Origin: DASSFZ01 sp036514635
GTDB lineage: Bacteria > Chloroflexota > Anaerolineae > Fen-1058
Reading direction: 5' to 3'
NCBI GenBank assembly: GCA_036514635.1
Contig: DATBWU010000093.1
Span: 1-29,384 of the forward strand
Length of the DNA: 29,384 nucleotides
The position numbers and the translations under genes are program-made. Of this stretch, positions 8,127-15,992 are shown one piece after another. Below the pieces are notes generated by a model. It ran no database searches. It was given only the letters and a program-made list of their open reading frames with translations, and was not told where the DNA came from. How positions within the stretch are numbered: the first letter of the stretch is position 1; the number at the start of each line of letters is the position of its first letter.

Positions 8127-10775
8127 CTATACCTTCATCAAGTCATCATTGATAGATTTCAACAGCTCGGGGGTCAAAGTGCCAGGAACCTGGGTCGCGA
8201 TTTCCTCGAGTGTCATACCGAAGACCATTTCAATCTGAGGATTGCCCAAGTATGCACCGAGCCATTTCTCCAGGACGGCCCGGCCGCCCGCGTCTCTCAG
8301 CAGCACCCTGAGCGGCAACCCGACGTGTAACCTGGCTCCTTTGCTCAAGCCGGGCGCGGCTTCGCCCTTGAAGTTGAAACGTCCCTTCAGGTGAATATCG
8401 CGAGACGAACTGCCGACCCACACCTCGAATTCTCCCGAGCCGGCAACCCATCGCTTCACGGCGGGATCGTAGTAAGACAAGGCCTCCCGATCAAGCGTAA
8501 ACGTGACGGTCTTGGTCTCACCCGGCTTAAGCGCGACTTTGGCGAACGCCTTCAGTTCTTTTTCGGGGCGCACCAGGCGAGGCCGGACATCGTGGACGTA
8601 GACCTGAATGACCTCCTGGCCTGCGCGCGTGCCCGTGTTCTGGATGTCCACACTCACGCGAATCACATCCTCCGCGCCGTATTCGGAGGCGTCCAACACC
8701 AGGTTGCGGTAGGCGAATGTCGTGTACGATAAGCCATAGCCGAACGGGAACAACGGGGCGACGTCTTTTTTGTCGTAGTAGCGGTAGCCGACGAAGAGCC
8801 CTTCGCCGTAAACCACTTGGCCATTCTCGCCGGGATAGTTGATATAGGCGGGATTGTCTTGCAGGCGCTTGGGCCACGTCGTCGTCAACTTTCCGGAGGG
8901 ATTGACATCGCCGAACAGCACATCGGCGATGGCATTGCCGGTCTCCTGCCCGATGTACCACGCCTGCACCACCGCCGCCACTTTGTCCAGCCAACTCATG
9001 CTGATGGGCGAGCCGACGTTGAGCACCACAAGCGTGTTGGGGTTGGCTGCTGCCACCTGCTCGATCAGCCTGACCTGATCACCCGGCAGCTCCATGTCGG
9101 GCCGGTCGAAGCCTTCGCTTTCCCATTCGGCAGTCAGGCCCGCGAACACGATGGCCACGTCGGATTTCGCGGCCAGTGCGGCCGCCTGCTGGATCGAATC
9201 GGCCGGCACACGCGGCATGCAACCCACGCGCAAATTCTGCCAGTGAGCGTCGGGCTGGGCCGCGTGCTCGATCTTGATCGAGTGCGTCTGACCGGCGACC
9301 AGCTCAATGCCGATCGTCTCCTGGCGGCCTCTCGATAGGTCTGCGCTATCCCACAGGTCGATGACGAGTTTGCCGTCGACAAGCAGCCGGCTGGGGCCAA
9401 TGCTCGACAGGCTCAGGTCGTAGATTCCACTTTCGGGCGCGGCAAACGCGCCGGCCAATCGAACGGAAAAGTTGGTTGCCTCGATGCCAGGCATCGGGCT
9501 GCCGGCCCAATTCAGCATCAGCTTGCGAGTCACTTCCGTGTGGGCGGGGGCGCCTTCCAGGTTTCGATTGGCAAAGTACTGCAAGACGAGACCTTCGCTC
9601 AACCAGGTCTTGTCGAACAAGAGCGGCGCCCGGTGGATGGCGCAGCCAACGGCATAGCCTACTTTGTCACCGGCCCTGTGCTTCATCGCGTCCAGCGGCG
9701 CGACCGTGTAATGCGGATGAACGCGGACGCTGCCGCCGCCCATAATCGACGCCCACTTGGCATTGGCGCCGATGACAGCGATGGACCGGAGGTGACCGGC
9801 GTCGAGCGGCAAGATCGACTTGGCGTTCTTGAGCAAGACGATCGATTCGGAAGCGGCCTGGCGCGCCACGCGGCGATGCTCGGGATCGTCGATCGCCTGT
9901 TCAGGACGCAACTCGGGCTGCTCAAACGCGCCCGCTCTTTCGATAGTGTGCAGCAGGCGGCGAACTTTCTCGTTGATCATTTCTTCGCTCACCTGGCCTT
10001 GCTTGACGGCGGCCAGCGCCTTTTCGCCCATCCAGCGCGCCGGGCCGGGCATTTCCAAATCCAATCCGCCTCGGGCGGCGTTGGGGCTGTACGTGCCGAA
10101 CCAGTCGGACATGACAATACCTTCAAAGCCCCACTCGCCTTTCAGAATGTCGAGCAGCAGATAATCGTTTTCGCTGGCATACGTGCCGTTGACCCGGTTG
10201 TAGGAGGACATCACCGCCCAGGGCCTGGCCTCTCGAATCGCGATCTGGAAGGGTCGCAGGTAGATTTCGCGCAGCGCACGCTCGCCCACTTCCGAACTGA
10301 TGGATTGGCGCTCGAACTCGGAATCGTTGCAGGCGAAATGCTTGATGCACGCGCCCACGCCCTGGCTCTGCAAGCCGTTGATATAGGCTACAGCCATGCG
10401 AGCGGTGAGATAAGGGTCTTCGGAATAACACTCAAAGTTGCGGCCCGCCAGTGGGGAGCGATGGATGTTCACTGTGGGGGCCAGCAGGATATGCGCGCCT
10501 TTGGCCTTTGTCTCCTCGGCGAGTGCCTTGCCCACGCGCTCCACCAAATCCACATTCCACGTGGCCCCGAGTGCAGTTCCACAGGGGAAGCACGCCGAAG
10601 TCGGCCCGGACGGAATATCGTCACCGCGCGCTCCAATCGGGCCATCCGTCACTTTGATCGCGGGGATACCCAGTCGCCTGACCGGGACCGTGTGCCACAG
10701 GTCTGCGCCGGCCAGCATGGAGATTTTCTCCTCCAGCGTCATCTGGGTAATCAGGGCTTGATTTTTCTCGTTCAC
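8127..10775 (-). CDS. GH3 beta-glucosidase-type enzyme with PA14-like insertion
   Basis: This retaining GH3 glycosidase has 882 residues and no signal peptide. The barrel has DGPIGAR, KHF (145-147) and the nucleophile Asp224 in VMSDWFG. A segment at about residues 390-530 (FSVRLAGAFAAPESGIYDL, RLLVDGKLVIDLWD) looks like a PA14 domain inserted in the C-terminal GH3 domain, as in PA14-containing beta-glucosidases where it shapes the substrate pocket. A fibronectin-III-like domain (about 700-790) and a helical tail of about 60 residues follow. The start is GTG at 10775, with AGGAG six bases upstream and a good promoter at 10821-10849. It has its own transcription unit, convergent with the first GH3 gene. 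Substrate beyond a beta-glucoside-type sugar is not determinable. Confidence 0.93.
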   Translation of the reverse strand: MNEKNQALITQMTLEEKISMLAGADLWHTVPVRRLGIPAIKVTDGPIGARGDDIPSGPTSACFPCGTALGATWNVDLVERVGKALAEETKAKGAHILLAPTVNIHRSPLAGRNFECYSEDPYLTARMAVAYINGLQSQGVGACIKHFACNDSEFERQSISSEVGERALREIYLRPFQIAIREARPWAVMSSYNRVNGTYASENDYLLLDILKGEWGFEGIVMSDWFGTYSPNAARGGLDLEMPGPARWMGEKALAAVKQGQVSEEMINEKVRRLLHTIERAGAFEQPELRPEQAIDDPEHRRVARQAASESIVLLKNAKSILPLDAGHLRSIAVIGANAKWASIMGGGSVRVHPHYTVAPLDAMKHRAGDKVGYAVGCAIHRAPLLFDKTWLSEGLVLQYFANRNLEGAPAHTEVTRKLMLNWAGSPMPGIEATNFSVRLAGAFAAPESGIYDLSLSSIGPSRLLVDGKLVIDLWDSADLSRGRQETIGIELVAGQTHSIKIEHAAQPDAHWQNLRVGCMPRVPADSIQQAAALAAKSDVAIVFAGLTAEWESEGFDRPDMELPGDQVRLIEQVAAANPNTLVVLNVGSPISMSWLDKVAAVVQAWYIGQETGNAIADVLFGDVNPSGKLTTTWPKRLQDNPAYINYPGENGQVVYGEGLFVGYRYYDKKDVAPLFPFGYGLSYTTFAYRNLVLDASEYGAEDVIRVSVDIQNTGTRAGQEVIQVYVHDVRPRLVRPEKELKAFAKVALKPGETKTVTFTLDREALSYYDPAVKRWVAGSGEFEVWVGSSSRDIHLKGRFNFKGEAAPGLSKGARLHVGLPLRVLLRDAGGRAVLEKWLGAYLGNPQIEMVFGMTLEEIATQVPGTLTPELLKSINDDLMKV

Positions 10776-10792
10776 CGTTTTCTCCTGTCGAT

Positions 10793-10804
10793 GTTGTCAA
10801 CAAC
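10793..10804. promoter_or_regulatory. Palindrome GTTGTCAACAAC, candidate operator
   Basis: Arms GTTGT and ACAAC flank a CA centre. It lies between the predicted promoter (10821-10849) and the ribosome site of the minus-strand GH3 gene, so a bound repressor would block elongation. No regulator is identified. Confidence 0.3.
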
Positions 10805-10820
10805 GCAAGTGGTTCGCCCA

Positions 10821-10849
10821 AGTATACCGCCAGAGTCCACACTGGACAA
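10821..10849 (-). promoter_or_regulatory. Sigma70-type promoter of the minus-strand GH3 gene
   Basis: Read on the minus strand it is TTGTCC (10849-10844), a 17-base spacer, then TATACT (10826-10821). Transcription would start near 10814, about 40 bases before the GTG at 10775. The -35 region overlaps a GTCC-AGTGT-GGAC inverted repeat. Confidence 0.55.
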
Positions 10850-10860
10850 TCCTCGAACAA

Positions 10861-10889
10861 ACGGCGCATCGATCTCCCTGATGCGCCGT
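10861..10889 (-). terminator. Hairpin terminator after bacterioferritin
   Basis: Perfect 10-bp arms ACGGCGCATC (10861-10870) and GATGCGCCGT (10880-10889) enclose a 9-nt loop, 26 bases past the bacterioferritin stop. On the minus strand the stem is followed by TTGTTCG, a weak T-run. It separates this gene from the downstream GH3 promoter. Confidence 0.6.
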
Positions 10890-10915
10890 TGTGTCGTTGT
10901 TTCATTGAGGCCGGA

Positions 10916-11395
10916 TTACGCGCTCGCGCCTTCGGTCTGGTTCGTCAGGTAATTCTGGAGGCCCATCTGTTCGATCTGAGCGCGCTGCTTCTCGGCCCAA
11001 TCGGCGTGACCTTCTTCCATCTTGACGATCTTGGTCAGCAGATCAACCGTCGCCTGATCGTCTACCTCGTGCGCCAGGCGAATCGCCGCGTTGTAGGCGC
11101 GCACCGCTGCAAGCTCGGCATCCTCGTCGTTGGACACCATCTCTTGCACGCTTGTACCGATCTTCATCGGGTTGAGCCTGGAGACGACCGGCGTGCCTTC
11201 CAGGAAGATGATGCGTTGGATCAGCCACTCGGCATGATGCATCTCGTCCAGGGCCTGACTCTCGATGGCCTTGTGGAGCCGATCATAGCCCCAGTTGTCG
11301 CACATCTCCGAATGCACCATATACTGGCTGATGGCGGTTAGCTCGTCCGCCAAAAGCTGGTTCAGTGTGTCGATGATTCTGTCGTTGCCTTTCAT
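10916..11395 (-). CDS. bfr: Bacterioferritin
   Basis: This is an iron-storage ferritin-like protein that oxidises Fe(II) at a diiron centre and stores it in a 24-subunit shell. The 159-residue length is standard for Bfr. Ferroxidase ligands are visible in ADELTAISQY (Glu), DEMHHAEW (Glu and His) and MEEGHADW (Glu and His). The Met of DEMHHAE matches the haem-ligand Met of bacterioferritins, and FLEGTP and the following LNPMKIG are typical. The ATG at 11395 is supported by AAGGAG at 11408-11403, seven bases away; an upstream in-frame start at 11434 would overlap the promoter. It is a single-gene unit with promoter and terminator, unrelated in function to the sugar genes around it. Confidence 0.96.
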   Translation of the reverse strand: MKGNDRIIDTLNQLLADELTAISQYMVHSEMCDNWGYDRLHKAIESQALDEMHHAEWLIQRIIFLEGTPVVSRLNPMKIGTSVQEMVSNDEDAELAAVRAYNAAIRLAHEVDDQATVDLLTKIVKMEEGHADWAEKQRAQIEQMGLQNYLTNQTEGASA

Positions 11396-11425
11396 GGTTA
11401 TGCTCCTTGTGTGCAGTGTGCTTCT

Positions 11426-11454
11426 ATTGTACACCCGGCGCGGGATGCCCCCAA
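11426..11454 (-). promoter_or_regulatory. Promoter of bacterioferritin
   Basis: On the minus strand, TTGGGG (11454-11449), a 17-base spacer and TACAAT (11431-11426). The -10 is good and the -35 weak. Transcription would start near 11419, giving a leader of about 25 nt that contains the AAGGAG. Confidence 0.5.
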
Positions 11455-11482
11455 CTTGAAACGCACGCGCCTGACCAGCGCT

Positions 11483-11524
11483 CGTGGAATCATCATGAAG
11501 GCCGTGATAAAATACGTTCCACGA
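11483..11524 (+). promoter_or_regulatory. Weak promoter bracketed by an inverted repeat, upstream of beta-glucuronidase
   Basis: TGGAAT (11485-11490), a 17-base spacer and TAAAAT (11508-11513) form a weak sigma70-like promoter. TCGTGGAA (11483-11490) and TTCCACGA (11517-11524) are perfect 8-bp inverted arms that enclose it. This could be an operator pair or only a hairpin. Confidence 0.3.
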
Positions 11525-11573
11525 CGAATGACCAAAGACGAAGGCATTGGTCTATCGTCCTTCGTCTCAGGGC
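11525..11573. repeat. GACGAAGG inverted repeat
   Basis: GACGAAGG near 11537 is inverted as CCTTCGTC near 11560, with further matching ATGACCAAA/TTGGTC traces. It has the same architecture as the other gap repeats but a different unit. Confidence 0.55.
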
Positions 11574-11608
11574 GGAAGTTATATTTGGACAAGTCCTAAG
11601 GTGACTCC

Positions 11609-13342
11609 ATGCTCTATCCCCAATCGAATCCATTCCGGCAGCAAGTCGATCTTTCGGGTTTCTGGGATTTGCGTTTTGATCCAGACGATGCGGGCCGCCA
11701 GGCGGGTTGGTCGAAGGGATTCACGGGTGGGCGACCTGCGGCGGTCCCGGCGAGTTGGAACGATCAGTTCGAAGACGGGCGCGATTATCTGGGTCGCACC
11801 TGGTATCAAACGAGTTTTGATCTGCCGTGGGGTTGGGCGGCCGGGCGACAGCGCATTCGCGTGCGTTTCGGCTCCGTCAACTATTGGGCCGAGGCATGGC
11901 TGAACGGCGTGCATCTCGGCGCGCACGAAGGCGGTCACTTGCCGTTCGAGTTTGACGTCACGCCGCACGTGCAGCCCGAAAGCAACAGGCTGGTCGTGTG
12001 CGTCGAAGGCGAGCTGGCCCCCGACCGCGTCCCGCCCGGCAACATTCCGCCGCACCCGGCGGATTCGTTCGGCCAGGCGAAATTCCCCGACACCTCGTTC
12101 GACTTCTTCCCGTTCTGCGGCATCCATCGTCCCGTTCTGCTCTACGCGGCCCCGCCGGAAGGCATCACCGATTTGAGCGTGGTCACGGACATCGCGGGGC
12201 GCGATGGGCGCGTGCGTGTTCGTTTGAACCGCGCCGGAGGCGAGACCCTTAGCGCGCGATTGGCCTTGCGCGGCACGGACGTTTCAGCCGAGACGGTATT
12301 CTCCGGCGAGAGCGCCGAGGTTGCCTTGAACGTGCCCGGTGCTAACGTGTGGTCGCCTGCCGCGCCGCATCTGTACGATCTGGTGGTCGAGTTGATCCAG
12401 GCCGGCTCGGTGTTCGATCGGTACACGCTGCCCATCGGCATCCGCACGATTGCCGTCGAGGGCGATCGATTGCTCCTCAACGGCGAACCGATCTACCTGC
12501 GCGGGTTCGGTCGCCACGAGGATTTCCCCGTGGCAGGGCGCGGCTTCGTCCCGGCCGTCGTCGTCAAAGACTACGCGCTGATGAAATGGATCGGCGCGAA
12601 CTCATTCCGCACGTCGCACTATCCGTACTCCGAGGCGATGATGGATCTGGCCGATCGGCTCGGTTTTCTGGTGATCGACGAAACGCCCGCCGTCGGCCTG
12701 TTCTTCGCCGAGGACGGGCTGGAACGGCGATTGGAGGTGTGCCGCCAATACGTCGATGAGCTGATTGCGCGCGACAAGAACCATCCCAGCGTAATCCTGT
12801 GGTCGCTGGCTAACGAGCCGCACTCGCGGCGACCTGCCGCGAAGGCGTTTCTCCGCACGCTATACGATCTGGCCCGGCGGCTCGACCCGACCCGACCCGT
12901 TACTGTCGTCTCGCACATCGGCCTCCAGGAAGAAGCCTTCGAGTTCCTCGACGTGATGTGCCTCAATCGTTATTACGGCTGGTACACCCAGTCGGGACAA
13001 CTGGACGCCGCCCTCCCGCTCCTCTCGGAAGAGCTCGACGCGCTGCACCGGCAATTCCGCAAACCGTTGATCGTAACCGAGTTTGGCGCAGACACGATTC
13101 CAGGACATCATGCCCAGCCGCCGGAGATGTTTAGCGAGGAATTTCAAGCCGAGATGTTGACTCGCTACATCCGGCTTTTCAGAACCAAGCCGTACATCGC
13201 CGGCGAGCATATCTGGAATATGTGCGATTTCAAAACCGGACAATCGCCCCTGCGCATGGGCAGCACGAACCTGAAAGGCGTCTTCACGCGCGATCGCCGG
13301 CCCAAGCTGGCGGCCCATCGCGTGCGGGACCTGTGGCGGTGA
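11609..13342 (+). CDS. uidA: Beta-glucuronidase (GH2)
   Basis: This enzyme hydrolyses beta-D-glucuronides to free D-glucuronate. It has 577 residues, against about 600 for the E. coli enzyme, and no signal peptide. The sugar-binding domain carries NYWAEAWLNG and FFPFCGIHRPVLLY; an Ig-like domain follows. The barrel starts at LRGFGRHEDFPVAGRGF. The acid/base Glu403 is in SLANEP and the nucleophile Glu491 in VTEFGAD. The NxKG motif (Asn554, Lys556 in STNLKGVFTRDRRPK) binds the glucuronate carboxylate and separates glucuronidases from beta-galactosidases, so the call is firm. AAGGTGA precedes the ATG. Glucuronate isomerase follows in the same orientation, matching the product. Confidence 0.95.
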   Translation: MLYPQSNPFRQQVDLSGFWDLRFDPDDAGRQAGWSKGFTGGRPAAVPASWNDQFEDGRDYLGRTWYQTSFDLPWGWAAGRQRIRVRFGSVNYWAEAWLNGVHLGAHEGGHLPFEFDVTPHVQPESNRLVVCVEGELAPDRVPPGNIPPHPADSFGQAKFPDTSFDFFPFCGIHRPVLLYAAPPEGITDLSVVTDIAGRDGRVRVRLNRAGGETLSARLALRGTDVSAETVFSGESAEVALNVPGANVWSPAAPHLYDLVVELIQAGSVFDRYTLPIGIRTIAVEGDRLLLNGEPIYLRGFGRHEDFPVAGRGFVPAVVVKDYALMKWIGANSFRTSHYPYSEAMMDLADRLGFLVIDETPAVGLFFAEDGLERRLEVCRQYVDELIARDKNHPSVILWSLANEPHSRRPAAKAFLRTLYDLARRLDPTRPVTVVSHIGLQEEAFEFLDVMCLNRYYGWYTQSGQLDAALPLLSEELDALHRQFRKPLIVTEFGADTIPGHHAQPPEMFSEEFQAEMLTRYIRLFRTKPYIAGEHIWNMCDFKTGQSPLRMGSTNLKGVFTRDRRPKLAAHRVRDLWR

Positions 13343-13376
13343 GCACACTATACTATTCTCGACCGCGAAGATTGGG

Positions 13377-13447
13377 AACCACGGATTTCACGGATGCCAC
13401 AGATGAGAAAAGCAAAACATCCGTGTAATCCGTGTCATCTGTGGTTA
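13377..13447. repeat. Intergenic inverted repeat with CACGGAT/CACAGATG units
   Basis: The left part reads AACCACGGATTTCACGGAT, then GCCACAGATGA. The right part is its complement (ATCCGTGTAATCCGTGTCATCTGTGGTT). It lies between uidA and uxaC and ends eight bases before the shared leader hairpin. Confidence 0.85.
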
Positions 13448-13454
13448 GCCTTTT

Positions 13455-13479
13455 GGTTGCGGCAAGAGGCCGCGCTATG
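13455..13479 (+). promoter_or_regulatory. Leader hairpin carrying the ribosome site of uxaC
   Basis: The stem GCGGC (13459-13463) and GCCGC (13469-13473) holds loop AAGAG, followed by GCT and the ATG at 13477. It matches the GH3 leader at 5267-5291 at 24 of 25 positions. Confidence 0.6.
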
Positions 13480-14880
13480 GATCCAAATCGCTATTTCAGT
13501 CCTGATCCGGGGCAACGTGAGATCGCCGCGCAACTGCACGCGCGAGTCGCCGGCCTGCCGTTGATCTGCCCGCACGGCCACGTCGATCCGCGCCTGTTCG
13601 CCGATCCCGATTACTCGTTCGGCTCGCCGGTCGATCTCTTGATCGCCCCCGACCACTACATCCTGCGCATGTTGTACTCGCAAGGCATCGCGCTGGAATC
13701 GCTCGGCATTCTGCGTCGCGATGGCGCGCCGGTCGAGAGCGATCATCGCAAAATCTGGCAGACGTTCGCCGACCATTTCTACCTGTTTCGTGGCGCGCCG
13801 ACCGGCGTGTGGATCGCCGACGAGCTGCATCACCTCTTCGGCGTCGAAGAGAAACTGACCAGCGCCTCGGCGCAGCGCGTCTATGATTGCATCGCCGAGA
13901 AACTCGCCTCGTCGGAGTTCCGGCCGCGCGCGCTGTACGAGCGCTTCAATATCGAAGTGCTGTGCACGACCGACGCCGCGACTGACTCACTGGAACATCA
14001 CCGCGCCATCCAAGACTCGGGCTGGAAGGGACGCATCATCCCTTGCTTCCGCCCCGACGCCGTGATCAACCCGGACACACCGGGCTGGCGCAAGAACATC
14101 GAAGCACTCGGCGCTGCGAGTGGCGTAGAGGTCACCAGTCTCCGCAAATTCGTCCAGGCCCTGGAAAACCGGCGCGCATTCTTCAAGCACATGGGGGCGA
14201 CGGCCACCGATCACGCTACGCCGACCGCCTACACCTTTGAACTCTCACAAGCAGAGGCCGAGACGATCTTTCAGCGTGCCTTGCGCGGCGAAGCGGCAGC
14301 CGGCGACAGTGCTCGCTTCACGGGCCACATGCTGATGGAAATGGCGCGCATGAGCATCGAGGACGGGCTGGTGATGCAGTTGCACGCCGGCTCGTTGCGC
14401 AATCACAATCCCCTGATCTTCGAGCGCTTCGGCCCCGACATGGGCGCGGATATTCCACTGGCGAGCGAGTTCACCCGCAACCTGCGGCCCTTGCTGAACA
14501 AATACGGCAACGATTCGCGGCTGACGCTCATCCTCTTCACGCTGGACGAGACGACCTACTCGCGTGAACTGGCGCCGCTGGCCGGGCACTACCCGGCCGT
14601 CAAACTCGGCCCGCCGTGGTGGTTTCACGACAGCCCGAACGGCATGGCGCGCTTTTTCGAGCAGGTGCTGGAGACCGCCGGGCTTTATAATACGGTTGGA
14701 TTCAACGACGATACCCGCGCCTTCTGTTCCATCCCGGCCCGGCACGATCTGTGGCGAAGGGCCGCTGCCAACTGGATCGCCGGGCTGGTGGTGCGCGGCA
14801 TCGTCGATAGGGGCAACGCAGAAGCCATGATCCACGACCTGGCGTATCGCCTGGCGAAGAAAGCCTACAAACTGGTGTGA
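13477..14880 (+). CDS. uxaC: Glucuronate isomerase
   Basis: This enzyme converts D-glucuronate to D-fructuronate (and galacturonate to tagaturonate); it is an amidohydrolase-fold enzyme in the cytosol. The 467-residue length matches the family (about 470). The N-terminal metal-site motif LICPHGHVDP is present, followed by the family pattern ending in DHYILRMLYSQGI. Also present are LCTTDAATDSLEHH, MQLHAGSLRNHN and the late GPPWWFHDSPNGM and GFNDDTRAF segments. The ATG at 13477 is used rather than an in-frame GTG-type start at 13432, which lies inside repeat DNA. It sits between beta-glucuronidase and a fructuronate-reductase-type SDR, in pathway order. Confidence 0.96.
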   Translation: MDPNRYFSPDPGQREIAAQLHARVAGLPLICPHGHVDPRLFADPDYSFGSPVDLLIAPDHYILRMLYSQGIALESLGILRRDGAPVESDHRKIWQTFADHFYLFRGAPTGVWIADELHHLFGVEEKLTSASAQRVYDCIAEKLASSEFRPRALYERFNIEVLCTTDAATDSLEHHRAIQDSGWKGRIIPCFRPDAVINPDTPGWRKNIEALGAASGVEVTSLRKFVQALENRRAFFKHMGATATDHATPTAYTFELSQAEAETIFQRALRGEAAAGDSARFTGHMLMEMARMSIEDGLVMQLHAGSLRNHNPLIFERFGPDMGADIPLASEFTRNLRPLLNKYGNDSRLTLILFTLDETTYSRELAPLAGHYPAVKLGPPWWFHDSPNGMARFFEQVLETAGLYNTVGFNDDTRAFCSIPARHDLWRRAAANWIAGLVVRGIVDRGNAEAMIHDLAYRLAKKAYKLV

Positions 14881-14895
14881 CGGGAGCAACTTATC

Positions 14896-15042
14896 AACGG
14901 ATTGAAAACGGACAAGCGGATAGCAGCGGATGGCATCCGTTTCCATCCGCTTGTCCGTTTGAAGTCCGTTCTGTGCTGCCACCGTGATACACCAAACGAT
15001 GATGGCATCCGTTTCCATCCGCTTGTCCGTTTGGAGTCCGTT
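14896..15042. repeat. 42-bp direct repeat plus an inverted copy
   Basis: Two 42-bp units at 14929-14970 and 15001-15042 differ at one base; each begins GATGGCATCCG and ends with AGTCCGTT. A partial inverted copy (AACGGATTGAAAACGGACAA...) lies at 14896-14930. The 199-base gap between uxaC and the SDR holds only this and the SDR ribosome site. Two units without conserved spacers do not make a CRISPR. Confidence 0.85.
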
Positions 15043-15079
15043 GATGGCTATCCGTTGATGGCTGTCCGCGAGGGTGATC

Positions 15080-15913
15080 ATGAATCTGGACGAACTGACA
15101 AGGCTATACGACTTCTCCGGCCGTTCGGTCGTGATCACCGGCGGCGCTGGCGTGTTAGGCGGCGAAATGGCCTGCGCGCTGGTCGGCTGTGGCGCGAACG
15201 TGGCGATTCTGGATCGCGACCCGGCGCTGGCTGAGAAGGTGATCGAACGGCTACCCCCAAGCATCGGGCGGGCTGTGATTGTGTACGCCGACGTGCTGCA
15301 AATGACCACGCTGCGCGATGCGCTCGACGTGATCATCGGCGAATTTGGACAGATCGACGCTTTGATCAACGCCGCGGGCGGCAATAAGCCGACTGCGACG
15401 ACCGCTCCCAATCAATCGTTCTTCGATCTGCCCGAAGACGGCCTGCGCGCCGTGCTCGATCTCAATTTGCTCGGCACGATCCTGCCGTGCCAGGTGTTCG
15501 GTGCGCACATGGCCGGGCGTGGACAAGGGGTTATACTCAACGTATCCTCGATGAACGCCTTCCGTCCCCTCACGCGCATTCCCGCCTATTCGGCTGCCAA
15601 AGCCGGCATCAGCAATTTCACGCAGTGGCTCGCCGTCTACGTGGCGCAGGAGTATTCACCGCGCATCCGCGTGAACGCCATCGCGCCCGGCTTTTTTATC
15701 ACCGAACAAAATCGCTACCTGCTCGCCGACCCATCGAGCGGCGCGCTCACTCCGCGCGGGGAAGCCATTATCGCCCACACCCCGATGCGGCGCTTCGGCA
15801 AGCCCGAGGATCTGTTGGGCGCCGTGCTGTGGCTGCTGTCACCCGCCTCGGAGTTCGTCACCGGAGTTGTCATCCCGATCGATGGCGGCTTTTCAGCCTA
15901 CAGCGGCGTGTAA
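15080..15913 (+). CDS. uxuB: SDR-type D-fructuronate reductase (D-mannonate oxidoreductase)
   Basis: This enzyme reduces D-fructuronate to D-mannonate with NADH. The product is a 277-residue classical short-chain dehydrogenase, like the SDR-type UxuB of Bacillus and unlike the long-chain E. coli enzyme. The cofactor motif TGGAGVLG is at 20-27, and Asp45 ends the second strand, which favours NAD(H). NAAGGNKP at 97-104 is typical of this group. The catalytic triad is Ser157, Tyr170 and Lys174 (IPAYSAAKAG). GAGGGTGATC precedes the ATG at 15080; an in-frame GTG six bases earlier is the alternative start. Function is assigned from group motifs plus its place directly after uxaC; a related sugar-acid or polyol oxidoreductase is the alternative. 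Confidence 0.85.
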   Translation: MNLDELTRLYDFSGRSVVITGGAGVLGGEMACALVGCGANVAILDRDPALAEKVIERLPPSIGRAVIVYADVLQMTTLRDALDVIIGEFGQIDALINAAGGNKPTATTAPNQSFFDLPEDGLRAVLDLNLLGTILPCQVFGAHMAGRGQGVILNVSSMNAFRPLTRIPAYSAAKAGISNFTQWLAVYVAQEYSPRIRVNAIAPGFFITEQNRYLLADPSSGALTPRGEAIIAHTPMRRFGKPEDLLGAVLWLLSPASEFVTGVVIPIDGGFSAYSGV

Positions 15914-15917
15914 TACA

Positions 15918-15978
15918 TTGATGATTGCGGATTGCTGATTGACGATTGCTCAATCACCAATCCGCAATCCGCAATCAT
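15918..15978. repeat. Intergenic inverted repeat with GATTGCGGATTG units
   Basis: The left arm GATGATTGCGGATTGCTGATTG is mirrored by CAATCACCAATCCGCAATCCGCAATCAT in pieces. It occupies nearly all of the 79-base gap between the SDR and the LarA homolog. No clear ribosome site is visible before the next ATG. Confidence 0.85.
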
Positions 15979-15992
15979 AAATCGCCAATTCA

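Noticed and set aside
9540..10952. Long open frame (470 codons) on the plus strand
   Set aside because: Antisense to the PA14-type GH3 gene and running through its promoter and the bacterioferritin terminator; no protein features.
14929..15042. CRISPR-like direct repeats
   Set aside because: Only two units, with an inverted partial copy and no series of spacers or cas genes.
14245..15411. Minus-strand frame containing repeated peptide NGLQTDKRMETDAI
   Set aside because: The repeated peptide is only the translation of the 42-bp DNA repeat at 14929-15042, and the rest is antisense to uxaC and uxuB.
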